A DNA stretch of 8,285 nucleotides, taken from positions 1-8,285 of the forward strand of contig JAGRCC010000227.1 in the NCBI GenBank assembly GCA_020433785.1. The letters run 5' to 3'. The translations under genes were made by a program, and so were the position numbers. The stretch is from Anaerolineae bacterium. Lineage in GTDB: Bacteria > Chloroflexota > Anaerolineae > 4572-78 > J111. The notes under the pieces are model-generated. The model had not been told where the DNA came from. It worked only from the letters and a program-made list of their open reading frames with translations, and searched no databases. How positions within the stretch are numbered: position 1 is the stretch's first letter; each line of letters starts with the position of its first letter. Shown here piece by piece: positions 1 to 5,733 of this stretch.

Positions 1-995
1 TGGAAGCTGAAGCCACCGCCGAAGCTATGGCCGAAGCCACCGAAGAAGCTATGGCCGGAGGCGAAGCGATGAGCCTGGCCATCGAGCCGGTTCGCATTGC
101 GGTGGTCATGCCCAGCACTACCACCGACCTGGCCTGGAGCCAGGCCCTGTACGATGCCTTGCTCCAAATTCAAGCGGCCGCCGGTGGTGAGGATGTGGTC
201 GAGATTGCCGTTACGGAGAATATGTTCAACGTCACCGACGCCGCTGCGGCCTTGCGCGACTACGCGGCTGATGGCTACGACATCGTCATTGCCCACGGCA
301 CCCAATACGGCAGTTCGATGTTTGAAATTGCTCCCGACTTCCCCGATACGACCTTTGCCTGGGGCACGGCGACCGACACCGGTGAAAGTGAAGGCCTGAC
401 CAACGTTTTCGCCTACGAAGCCCGCGCTGAGGAAGGTGGGTACGTAAACGGTGTGCTAGCCGCCACGATGTCCCAATCCGGAGTCATCGGGGTGGTGGGT
501 CCGGTTGAAGCCGGCGACGCCAAACTTTACATCGACGGCTTCAAAGCCGGCGCCGAAGCGACCAACCCGGATGTTACCGTCAACATCTCCTACACCGGCT
601 CCTTTGGCGACACCGCGCTGGCCGCCGAAGCTGCCCGGACGCACATCAACGCCGGGGCCGACATCTTGACCGGTTCGGCCCAGCAGGTTGTCGGTGCCAT
701 CGGCGTGGCTGAAGAGGAAAACGTGCCGTGGATGGGTACGCAATCCGACCAAAGCCCGCTGGCGCCCGATATCGTGGTCGCCACTCAGCTCTACGATTGG
801 ACCGATGTGCTGGTTGACATCATCGAGAAGCACCAAGCCGGTGAACTGGGCGGGACGGCTTACGCCCTAACCCTGGAAAACGGCGGCCTAAAAATGGTCT
901 ATAATGAAGACATTGCCGGCGCCGACGCTATCCAGGCCGCGATGGATGCTGACGCTGCCATCACGGCCGGTGAGATCACCGTAACCGTTGAGTAG
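1..995 (+). CDS. BMP-family ABC transporter substrate-binding protein, 5' partial
   Basis: Extracytoplasmic binding protein of a BMP/Med/PnrA-type ABC importer; nucleosides are the best known ligands of the family, but the ligand here is not shown. The frame is open to the left edge (first full codon at 3), so the ATG at 27 is probably internal: the codons before and after it encode an Ala/Glu/Thr/Met linker like those that follow the signal peptides of the two secreted proteins downstream. Counting from the Met at 27, the BMP fold runs from about residue 22 to 295. It opens with the strand RIAVVMPSTTTDLAW and has typical elements: YDIVIAHGTQYGSS (84-97), FAWGTA (110-115), EEGGYVNG (135-142), GVVGPVEAGDAKLYIDGF (155-172), ILTGSAQQVVGA (213-224) and WMGTQSDQ (235-242). 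It lacks the GDGGW motif of the second BMP protein in this window, so it belongs to another subfamily. A hairpin follows the stop codon. The missing N-terminus probably carries a signal peptide and may also hold a LysM-like domain. Confidence 0.88.
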   Translation, partial: EAEATAEAMAEATEEAMAGGEAMSLAIEPVRIAVVMPSTTTDLAWSQALYDALLQIQAAAGGEDVVEIAVTENMFNVTDAAAALRDYAADGYDIVIAHGTQYGSSMFEIAPDFPDTTFAWGTATDTGESEGLTNVFAYEARAEEGGYVNGVLAATMSQSGVIGVVGPVEAGDAKLYIDGFKAGAEATNPDVTVNISYTGSFGDTALAAEAARTHINAGADILTGSAQQVVGAIGVAEEENVPWMGTQSDQSPLAPDIVVATQLYDWTDVLVDIIEKHQAGELGGTAYALTLENGGLKMVYNEDIAGADAIQAAMDADAAITAGEITVTVE

Positions 996-1005
996 ATAAG
1001 TTTGA

Positions 1006-1047
1006 AGGAGATTGGAGGCCACTGCTCTTTTTCCCCTCCAATCTCCT
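1006..1047 (+). terminator. 13-bp stem-loop after the BMP gene, probable terminator without a good U-tract
   Basis: AGGAGATTGGAGG (1006-1018) pairs perfectly with CCTCCAATCTCCT (1035-1047) around a 16-nt loop, starting 10 nt after the stop codon. The bases after it (CTGAAAATAAAAA) are A-rich, not T-rich, so it is not a textbook intrinsic terminator on this strand. It could end transcription weakly, protect the mRNA 3' end, or limit read-through into the ATPase gene. The position supports a 3'-end role. Confidence 0.5.
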
Positions 1048-1062
1048 CTGAAAATAAAAACC

Positions 1063-1122
1063 TGGAGCGTCAAAGTTTACTTTGACCTCAACACGAATGA
1101 TAAAGCAAGCTTTGTCGCTCCA
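1063..1122 (+). promoter_or_regulatory. Possible three-way-junction RNA leader or operator upstream of ATPase 1
   Basis: TGGAGCG (1063-1069) pairs with CGCTCCA (1116-1122) and encloses two further inverted repeats: TCAAAG/CTTTGA (1070-1075 and 1080-1085, loop TTTA) and AAAG/CTTT (1102-1105 and 1110-1113, loop CAAG). Together they could fold as a closing stem with two arms, about 110 nt ahead of the ATPase start. Read as DNA, GTCAAAGTTTACTTTGAC (1069-1086) is an 18-bp dyad with 8-bp arms that could be a protein-binding site. It does not match the conserved core of any riboswitch I know, including the purine type. The function is inferred only from shape and place. Confidence 0.28.
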
Positions 1123-1151
1123 ATAAATTTTCATTTCACCTGAGTTATAAC

Positions 1152-1176
1152 ATTGGTAATTGGTTATTGGTCATTA
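1152..1176 (+). repeat. Three tandem ATTGGTN heptamers
   Basis: ATTGGTA, ATTGGTT and ATTGGTC lie in direct succession at 1152-1172, followed by a partial ATTA. A reverse-complement unit, TACCAAT, lies at 1207-1213, and GGCCAAT at 1193-1199 is a near copy. The pattern resembles the short tandem heptamer repeats known from intergenic DNA of cyanobacteria and some Chloroflexota. A similar inverted arrangement precedes the gene at 4021. The role is unknown. Confidence 0.55.
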
Positions 1177-1230
1177 CGGCTAAACCGCTAAGGGCCAATC
1201 ATGAGCTACCAATCAAATTATAGGTGACCG

Positions 1231-2793
1231 ATGACACAAACCAATCTCCTACCCTCCGGCTTGCCGCGGATCGACTCGATGGAGATGCGCGGTATCGTCA
1301 AACGATTTCCCGGCGTTTTAGCCAACGACCACGTCAACTTCGATGTCAAAGCCGGTGAAATCCATGCCTTGCTGGGCGAAAACGGCGCCGGTAAAAGCAC
1401 GTTGATGAAAATTTTGTACGGCTTATATCAGCCAGACGAAGGCGAAATTTTGCTCAACGGCCAGCCCATTCAAATCAACTCGCCGTCCGACTCCATCCGG
1501 CACGGCATCGGCATGATTCATCAGCACTTTATGCTGGTTGATTCGTTGACCGTGGCCGAAAACGTGGCTTTGGGGTTGAAGTCAAAGCGCGAACCCCGGC
1601 TGGATTTGCGCGAAGTCCGCGCCCGAATTCGCGAATTGGCCGATAGTTACGGGTTGCAAGTTGACCCTGATGCGATCGTATCGCGCCTGGCGGTGGGGCA
1701 GCAGCAGCGGGTAGAAATTATCAAAGCGCTTTATCGGGGCGCGGCGCTGTTGGTGCTCGATGAGCCGACGGCGGTTTTAACGCCGCAAGAGGTTGATGAT
1801 CTGTTTGTTATCTTTAAACAGATGGCCCAAGATGGTCACGCCCTCATCTTTATCTCGCACAAACTTCACGAAATCTTTGCCTTGACCGATCGCGTCACCG
1901 TGCTGCGCGATGGCCAGATGGTCGGCACCCGGCCCACGTCCGAGGTAAGCAAAGAGGATTTGGCCGGCATGATGGTGGGCCGCGAGGTGCTGCTTGAGCG
2001 CGTTCGCCCGCCGGCCACGCTGGGCGAAGTGCGAATGAAGTTGACCGACGTGAACGCCGTAAACGACCGCAACACCCCGGTTCTGCGTAATGTCAGCTTC
2101 GAGATTCGCAGCGGTGAGATTGTGGGCGTGGCCGGCGTGTCGGGTAATGGGCAGAAACAGTTGGCCGATGCCATTGCCGGCCTCCATCCGGTAACTGGCG
2201 GTCAGGTCATATTAGAAGGCAAAACGGTGACTCATCTAAGCCCGGCCGAAATGATCGACGCCGGATTGTCTTACATTCCGGAAGAGCGAATGCACGATGG
2301 CGCTATTAAGGATTTTACTGTTGAGGAAAACCTGATTCTTCAGGATCATATCCGCCCGCCTTACACCAGAGGTATTTTTCTCGACTTCAACCATATCGCC
2401 CAGCACGCCAAAGAGATGATCAGCAGTTTTAATGTCAAAACCCCTAGTAAGGACACCCCGCTCAAAAATTTATCCGGCGGCAACATCCAAAAATTGATTC
2501 TGGCCCGTGAGCTGGCCCGTCGGCCTCGGGTTTTGATTGCGGCCCAACCCACGCGCGGCGTGGATATAGGGGCCACCGAGTACATCCACAACCAACTGCT
2601 CAAAGAGCGAGCCGACGGTTTAGCTACTCTGCTGATTTCAGAAGATTTGGATGAAGTACGCGCGCTGTCTGATCGCATCATTGTGATGTACGGCGGCGAG
2701 GTTATGGGCATTGTCGACAACAGCACCACCACCGTTGAAGAGTTGGGGTTGATGATGGCCGGCGAAAAGCAGGTTGTTTCACAGCGACCTTAA
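1231..2793 (+). CDS. BMP-family ABC transporter ATP-binding protein with two NBDs (ATPase 1)
   Basis: Cytoplasmic ATPase subunit of a BMP-type (YufO/NupA-like) importer, 520 aa, the usual length for these fused double-NBD proteins. NBD1: Walker A GENGAGKST (49-57), Q-loop HQHF (97-100), signature LAVGQQQR (153-160), Walker B LLVLDEPT (173-180), switch His210. NBD2 begins near residue 266: modified P-loop GVSGNGQKQL (302-311), signature LSGGNIQK (414-421), Walker B region LIAAQPTRGVD (435-445) without the catalytic Glu, and Glu471 where the switch His would be. Such an inactive second site is normal in this class. The ATG at 1231 has AGGTGA (1222-1227) only 3 nt upstream, a short spacing. The Met at 1279 would give an N-terminus closer to that of ATPase 2 and is a possible alternative. 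No permease is adjacent. The nearest binding protein is the upstream BMP gene, so the two may belong together. It is a clear paralogue of the ATPase at 6288 (shared KRFPGVLAND). Confidence 0.93.
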   Translation: MTQTNLLPSGLPRIDSMEMRGIVKRFPGVLANDHVNFDVKAGEIHALLGENGAGKSTLMKILYGLYQPDEGEILLNGQPIQINSPSDSIRHGIGMIHQHFMLVDSLTVAENVALGLKSKREPRLDLREVRARIRELADSYGLQVDPDAIVSRLAVGQQQRVEIIKALYRGAALLVLDEPTAVLTPQEVDDLFVIFKQMAQDGHALIFISHKLHEIFALTDRVTVLRDGQMVGTRPTSEVSKEDLAGMMVGREVLLERVRPPATLGEVRMKLTDVNAVNDRNTPVLRNVSFEIRSGEIVGVAGVSGNGQKQLADAIAGLHPVTGGQVILEGKTVTHLSPAEMIDAGLSYIPEERMHDGAIKDFTVEENLILQDHIRPPYTRGIFLDFNHIAQHAKEMISSFNVKTPSKDTPLKNLSGGNIQKLILARELARRPRVLIAAQPTRGVDIGATEYIHNQLLKERADGLATLLISEDLDEVRALSDRIIVMYGGEVMGIVDNSTTTVEELGLMMAGEKQVVSQRP

Positions 2794-2820
2794 ATTAGTG
2801 TGAGTTTTACTCTACTAATT
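2793..2820 (+). repeat. Imperfect hairpin starting at the ATPase 1 stop codon
   Basis: AATTAGT (2793-2799) pairs with ACTAATT (2814-2820). Inside it GAGT (2802-2805) pairs with ACTC (2809-2812) around a TTT loop, with a small mismatch between the two stems. It uses the last base of the TAA stop and runs into a TTGACA box at 2819. It could be a 3'-end hairpin or an operator for a promoter starting at that box. Confidence 0.45.
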
Positions 2821-2847
2821 GACAACTTTACCAAACTATGATACGCT
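2819..2847 (+). promoter_or_regulatory. Weak candidate promoter with a perfect TTGACA box
   Basis: TTGACA at 2819-2824 matches the sigma70 -35 consensus exactly. A good -10-like TATGAT (2837-2842) is only 12 bp away, which is too short, while TACGCT (2842-2847) has the right 17-bp spacing but is poor. The assignment is therefore uncertain. If active, transcription would start near 2855 and meet the terminator at 2879-2936, giving a short RNA of roughly 80 nt unless it reads through into the gene at 3067. Confidence 0.25.
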
Positions 2848-2878
2848 TGGGGCCGCTACTTTAATAAGCTTGGCCGCG

Positions 2879-2936
2879 AAGCCCTCGACAATGAATGTCT
2901 ATTAATGTGTCCGAGGGCTTTATATTTTTTATTTTT
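2879..2936 (+). terminator. Rho-independent terminator upstream of the LysM-repeat gene
   Basis: AAGCCCTCG (2879-2887) pairs with CGAGGGCTT (2912-2920), extended by three more pairs past one bulged base (2888-2890 with 2908-2910). A T-rich tail, TATATTTTTTATTTTT, follows at 2921-2936. This is a convincing intrinsic terminator for transcripts from ATPase 1 or from a promoter in the gap, and it separates them from the gene at 3067. The following stretch to 3051 shows no promoter I can defend. Confidence 0.8.
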
Positions 2937-3051
2937 CGACCACTAGGAGAAGAGGAGGTTATAGAGTATTGAGACCATTTTCGGCCTATTATTAAATCCC
3001 CCCACTACTTTATGATCAAGCCAACAACTCAATTGTAACTATAAAAAATTT

Positions 3052-3058
3052 GGAGGAG
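3052..3058 (+). promoter_or_regulatory. Shine-Dalgarno site fixing the start at 3067
   Basis: GGAGGAG lies 8 nt before the ATG at 3067, a near-ideal ribosome binding site that supports this start and therefore the signal peptide. Confidence 0.8.
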
Positions 3059-3066
3059 CTATAGTA

Positions 3067-3810
3067 ATGAAGAAGGTTTTTAAGACCATCAGTTTGGTAA
3101 CTTTGCTGGGGTTAATTGCAGTTTTAGTACCGACCTTTGCCCTGGCCCAAGATCCGACCGCTGAACCAACCATGGAAGGCACGATGGAAGCCACGGCCGA
3201 ACCGACCGTCGAAGGTACCGTGGAAGCCACGGCCGAACCAACTGAGGAAATGATGATGGAAGCCACCATGGAACCGACCGTTGAAGCGACGATGGAAGCG
3301 ACCATGGAAGCCACGATGGAAGCCACCGTTGAACCGACCGTTGAAGGTACTGTGGAAGCCATGCCGGCCGACGCCGGTGGCGTGGTTTGCGATACCGATG
3401 TTATCGTTCAGGCTGATGATTGGCTGTCAAAACTGGCCGAGAAATTCTTGGGCGATGTCCTGGCCTATCAGACAATTGCTGATGCCACCAACGCCAAAGC
3501 CGCCGTCGACAGCAGCTACGCCACCGTTGATAACGTTGACATCATCGAAATCGGTTGGAAGCTGTGTATCCCGGCTACAGCCGCCGAACCTGCCATGGAA
3601 GCCACCGCCGAACCGACCGAAGAAATGATGATGGAAGGCACGATGGAGCCGACGGTTGAAGCCACGATGGAAGCGACCATGGAAGCTACGATGGAAGCCA
3701 CGGTGGAAGCCACTGTTGAAGGTACCGTAGAAGCCACTGTCGAACCGACCGTCGAAGGTACGATGGAAGCCACTGTCGAACCGACCGTCGAACCCACTGC
3801 TGAACCATAG
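3067..3810 (+). CDS. Secreted LysM-like domain protein with acidic Met/Glu/Ala/Thr repeats on both sides
   Basis: A 247-aa exported protein of unknown function. Residues 1-27 form a Sec signal peptide: Lys2, Lys3 and Lys6, a hydrophobic core LVTLLGLIAVLVPTF, and a signal peptidase I site ALA before Gln28; there is no lipobox Cys. Residues 30-99 and 171-247 are low-complexity tracts of MEAT, VEGT and AEPT units with no Lys or Arg, so they are strongly negative. Between them, about 106-169, is a LysM-like domain (VIVQADDWLSKLAEKFLGD ... IIEIGWKLCIP) with Cys108 and Cys167 near its ends, likely to form a disulfide. The same signal peptide style, repeat and domain head the BMP protein at 4021, so this gene resembles that N-terminal region without the binding domain. 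LysM domains usually bind peptidoglycan or other GlcNAc polymers; this variant is assigned by pattern only. It may be a cell-wall spacer or accessory to the importer. A terminator precedes it and a perfect hairpin follows, suggesting its own transcript. Confidence 0.85.
   Translation: MKKVFKTISLVTLLGLIAVLVPTFALAQDPTAEPTMEGTMEATAEPTVEGTVEATAEPTEEMMMEATMEPTVEATMEATMEATMEATVEPTVEGTVEAMPADAGGVVCDTDVIVQADDWLSKLAEKFLGDVLAYQTIADATNAKAAVDSSYATVDNVDIIEIGWKLCIPATAAEPAMEATAEPTEEMMMEGTMEPTVEATMEATMEATMEATVEATVEGTVEATVEPTVEGTMEATVEPTVEPTAEP
3154..3363 (+). repeat. First acidic repeat tract (MEAT/VEGT/AEPT codons)
   Basis: Imperfect tandem repeats based on 12-nt units such as ATGGAAGCCACG encode residues 30-99. 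Third codon positions vary among GCC, GCG, ACG and ACC, so the tract is not a freshly expanded array. Codons 56-89 (3232-3333) recur almost unchanged in the second tract. Confidence 0.85.
3577..3807 (+). repeat. Second acidic repeat tract, C-terminal to the LysM-like domain
   Basis: It encodes residues 171-247 and ends the protein in VEPTVEPTAEP. Residues 181-214 (3607-3708) repeat residues 56-89 of the first tract with one change (Ala66 versus Gly191), a 34-residue internal duplication. Confidence 0.85.
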
Positions 3811-3834
3811 ATCGACGATCACAGTGTTAAAAAT

Positions 3835-3869
3835 CTCAGGAGTCAAAAATTCGCTTTTTGACTCCTGAG
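3835..3869 (+). terminator. Perfect 15-bp stem-loop after the LysM-repeat gene
   Basis: CTCAGGAGTCAAAAA (3835-3849) pairs without mismatch with TTTTTGACTCCTGAG (3855-3869) around a 5-nt loop TTCGC, 24 nt after the stop codon. The tail TGTGTATTTTGG is only moderately T-rich. It is most likely a terminator or a 3'-end stabilising hairpin separating this gene from the one at 4021. Confidence 0.6.
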
Positions 3870-3882
3870 TGTGTATTTTGGT

Positions 3883-3998
3883 ATTGGTTTATTGGTTGAA
3901 TAAGTAGCTAAAAACAACCTGCTACCTGGCAATCACCTAACCAACCATCTACCCCCAACCAACCAACTAACCAATCATTTAACTATCCAACCCAACCA
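3883..3998 (+). repeat. ATTGGTT repeats followed by AACCAAC/AACCAAT repeats
   Basis: ATTGGTTT and ATTGGTT (3883-3897) are followed, after a small GTAGC/GCTAC inverted repeat (3904-3908 and 3921-3925), by a C- and A-rich run of degenerate AACCAACN and AACCAAT units (about 3938-3998). AACCAAT at 3969-3975 is the exact reverse complement of the upstream ATTGGTT. The purine/pyrimidine bias is very unlike the flanking genes. The arrangement parallels the gap before ATPase 1. The function is unknown, and I see no defensible promoter in it. Confidence 0.5.
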
Positions 3999-4005
3999 TT
4001 TTTCG

Positions 4006-4012
4006 AAGGAGA
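4006..4012 (+). promoter_or_regulatory. Shine-Dalgarno site fixing the start at 4021
   Basis: AAGGAGA lies 8 nt before the ATG at 4021, immediately downstream of the AACCAAC-type repeat run. It supports this start and the signal peptide it encodes. Confidence 0.8.
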
Positions 4013-4020
4013 AAGCCTAT

Positions 4021-5697
4021 ATGAACCTTTTGCACAAAGTCATAACGATTTCCTTATTATTTGTCTTTTTACTCCTAATGCCGTCAATGGCTCTGGCCCA
4101 AGATCCCACCGCCGAACCGACCATGGAAGGCACGATGGAAGCGACCGCCGAACCAACCGAAGAAGCTATGATGGAAGCGACGGCGGAACCCACTGAAGAA
4201 ATGATGATGGAAGCCACCGCCGAACCGACCGAAGAAGTCATGATGGAAGCCACCGCCGAGGCCATGGAAGAATCGATGGCTGATGATGACGGTGGCGTAG
4301 TTTGTGAGTCCGACGTCATTGTTCAAGCCGATGACTGGCTGTCGAAAATTGCCGAAAAAGCCTTTGGCGACGTATTAACCTATCCGGCCATTGCTGAAGC
4401 CTCCACCGCGAAAGCAGCGGTTGACAGCAGCTACGCGGCCATCGAGGATGTCAATGTCATCGAGCCGGGCTGGAAGCTGTGCATCCCCAGCGCCACCTAT
4501 GCCGAGAGTGTGTTAGGTTTGGCCCCGGAAACCGCCGAAGCCGCCAGCGCCGACTCGATTCAAATCCCTACCATTGAAGAAGGCAAAACCAATGTGGCCT
4601 TTGTGTACGTGGGCCCCATCGGTGATGGCGGGTGGACCTATGCCCACAACCAAGGCCGCCTCTACCTGGAGGATGCTCTGGGTGATAGCGTGAACACCGC
4701 CTACCTGGAAAGCGTCCCTGAAGGCGCCGACGCCGAACGCGTTATTCGCAACCTGGCTCGCCAGGGTTTCGATGTCATTTTTACCACCTCCTTCGGTTAT
4801 ATGGACCCCACTGCCGTGGTGGCTGAAGAGTTTCCTGATACCGCCTTTATCCATGTAACAGGCCAAAAGAAAAATGACACCAATTTTGGCAACGTTATGG
4901 GCTCCATGGAACAAATGAAATATCTGGCCGGGATGGTTGCCGGCGCGAAAGCCGCCGAAGACGGCTCCAACCGCGTTGGTATTATTGCGCCATTCCCCAT
5001 TGCCGAAGTTGTCCGGCTGTCGAACGCCGCCGCCCTGGGCATGAGACAAACCTGCCCCGACTGCGTGATGGACATCCGCTGGATCTTTACCTGGTTCGAT
5101 CCGGTCCTAGAGCGCGAAGCGGCTGAGTCGATGCTGGACGCGGGCGCAACGGTGATTATTACCGGGTCTGATACCCCCGGTCCGGTCCAAGCCGCCGGTG
5201 AACGTGATCTAACCGGTATTGCTTATGACAGCGAAAACGCCTGCTTCGGCCTGGAAGCCCACTGTTTAACCGTGCCCTACTGGAACTGGGGGCCGATCTA
5301 CACCGATATCGTTAAAGGTGTGCAAGATGGCACCTGGGTTCCCGAAGATTACTACGGCTCGGCCGCCGATGGTATGCTGGGCCTCTATGGCTTTATGGAA
5401 GGTCAGGAGCCATACCCCAGCGTCCCTGAATCGGTTATTCCTCAAGTTCAAGAACTGCTGGGCCAGATGCAAGCCGACGAGTTCACCCGCTTCGATATCT
5501 TCACCGGCCCTATCAATGACAACCAGGGTAACGAAGCGATTCCGGCCGGCGTAACCCTGACCCAATCGGATCTGGAAGGGCTGGCCGAAGGCTACATGGC
5601 CGCGTTTGACATTACCGGACGCGAACCGTGTACCATCTGTATGGACTTTCTAGTGGAAGGGTTCGACCCGACCGCCGAAATTCCCCCGCTGAACTAA
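4021..5697 (+). CDS. BMP-family substrate-binding protein with N-terminal acidic repeat and LysM-like domain
   Basis: Exported 558-aa binding protein, well above the roughly 320-400 aa usual for the family because of an N-terminal extension. Order: Sec signal peptide (1-26, core ITISLLFVFLLLMPSM, cut after ALA26, no lipobox); acidic MEAT/AEPT tract (29-86); LysM-like domain (about 93-156, VIVQADDWLSKIAEKAFGD ... IEPGWKLCIP) with Cys95 and Cys154; Ala-rich linker; BMP domain from about 190 to 545. The BMP part shows NVAFVYVGPIGDGGWTYAHN (191-210), VIFTTSFGYMDP (252-263), FIHVTG (276-281), MVAGAKAAE (305-313), VIITGSD (378-384) and VPYWNWGPIY (418-427). Six cysteines sit in the BMP part (345, 348, 408, 415, 537, 540), including CPDC and CTIC pairs that could form disulfides outside the cell. 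The likely partner importer is the ATPase and permease starting at 6288, separated from this gene by a terminator and a DinB gene. The ligand is unproven; nucleoside or a related small molecule is the family expectation. Confidence 0.93.
   Translation: MNLLHKVITISLLFVFLLLMPSMALAQDPTAEPTMEGTMEATAEPTEEAMMEATAEPTEEMMMEATAEPTEEVMMEATAEAMEESMADDDGGVVCESDVIVQADDWLSKIAEKAFGDVLTYPAIAEASTAKAAVDSSYAAIEDVNVIEPGWKLCIPSATYAESVLGLAPETAEAASADSIQIPTIEEGKTNVAFVYVGPIGDGGWTYAHNQGRLYLEDALGDSVNTAYLESVPEGADAERVIRNLARQGFDVIFTTSFGYMDPTAVVAEEFPDTAFIHVTGQKKNDTNFGNVMGSMEQMKYLAGMVAGAKAAEDGSNRVGIIAPFPIAEVVRLSNAAALGMRQTCPDCVMDIRWIFTWFDPVLEREAAESMLDAGATVIITGSDTPGPVQAAGERDLTGIAYDSENACFGLEAHCLTVPYWNWGPIYTDIVKGVQDGTWVPEDYYGSAADGMLGLYGFMEGQEPYPSVPESVIPQVQELLGQMQADEFTRFDIFTGPINDNQGNEAIPAGVTLTQSDLEGLAEGYMAAFDITGREPCTICMDFLVEGFDPTAEIPPLN
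4105..4278 (+). repeat. Acidic repeat tract in the BMP protein
   Basis: Degenerate units encoding AEPTEE, MMMEAT and MEATAE cover residues 29-86, again with no Lys or Arg. They are close in sequence to the first tract of the gene at 3067, including the AEPTEEMMMEAT string, and to the linker at the extreme left of the window. Confidence 0.85.
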
Positions 5698-5703
5698 TTA
5701 AGG

Positions 5704-5732
5704 TTGGCGGCAACGTGATTTTCTAGTATACT
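5704..5732 (+). promoter_or_regulatory. Candidate sigma70-type promoter for the dinB-ATPase 2-permease run
   Basis: TTGGCG (5704-5709) and TATACT (5727-5732) are separated by exactly 17 bp, matching the -35 and -10 consensus at 4/6 and 5/6 positions. The predicted start near 5739 falls inside the rising arm of the terminator stem at 5734-5743, so the transcript would begin within that hairpin. Its position between the binding-protein stop and the next gene fits a separate promoter for the importer subunits. Confidence 0.5.
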
Positions 5733-5733
5733 G

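Noticed and set aside
27..29. ATG at 27 as the true start of the first gene
   Set aside because: The frame is open to the left edge with the same Ala/Glu/Thr/Met linker composition, there is no ribosome binding site before it, and a start here would leave the protein without a signal peptide.
1063..1122. Purine or tetrahydrofolate riboswitch
   Set aside because: The overall shape is suggestive, but the conserved loop and junction sequences of these classes are absent, so only an unclassified structure is listed.
1146..1151. TATAAC as the -10 box of a promoter for ATPase 1
   Set aside because: No acceptable -35 box lies 16-18 bp upstream and there is no extended -10 TG at the right place.
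3040..3045. TATAAA as the -10 box for the gene at 3067
   Set aside because: No -35 box at suitable spacing, and the start of transcription would fall on the ribosome binding site.
3039..3362. Minus-strand open frame of Ser/Val/Ala repeats across the first acidic tract, with similar frames at 3516-3797 and 4017-4319
   Set aside because: These are mirror images of the MEAT/AEPT codon repeats on the + strand. Repeated units keep all frames open, and the + strand frames have signal peptides, ribosome binding sites and a real domain.
3154..3807. CRISPR array
   Set aside because: The repeats are short, degenerate, contiguous and encode a continuous protein frame; there are no unique spacers.
4513..5049. 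178-aa minus-strand open frame opposite the BMP domain
   Set aside because: It lacks a recognisable domain and lies fully inside a strongly supported gene on the other strand; it is a codon-bias shadow.
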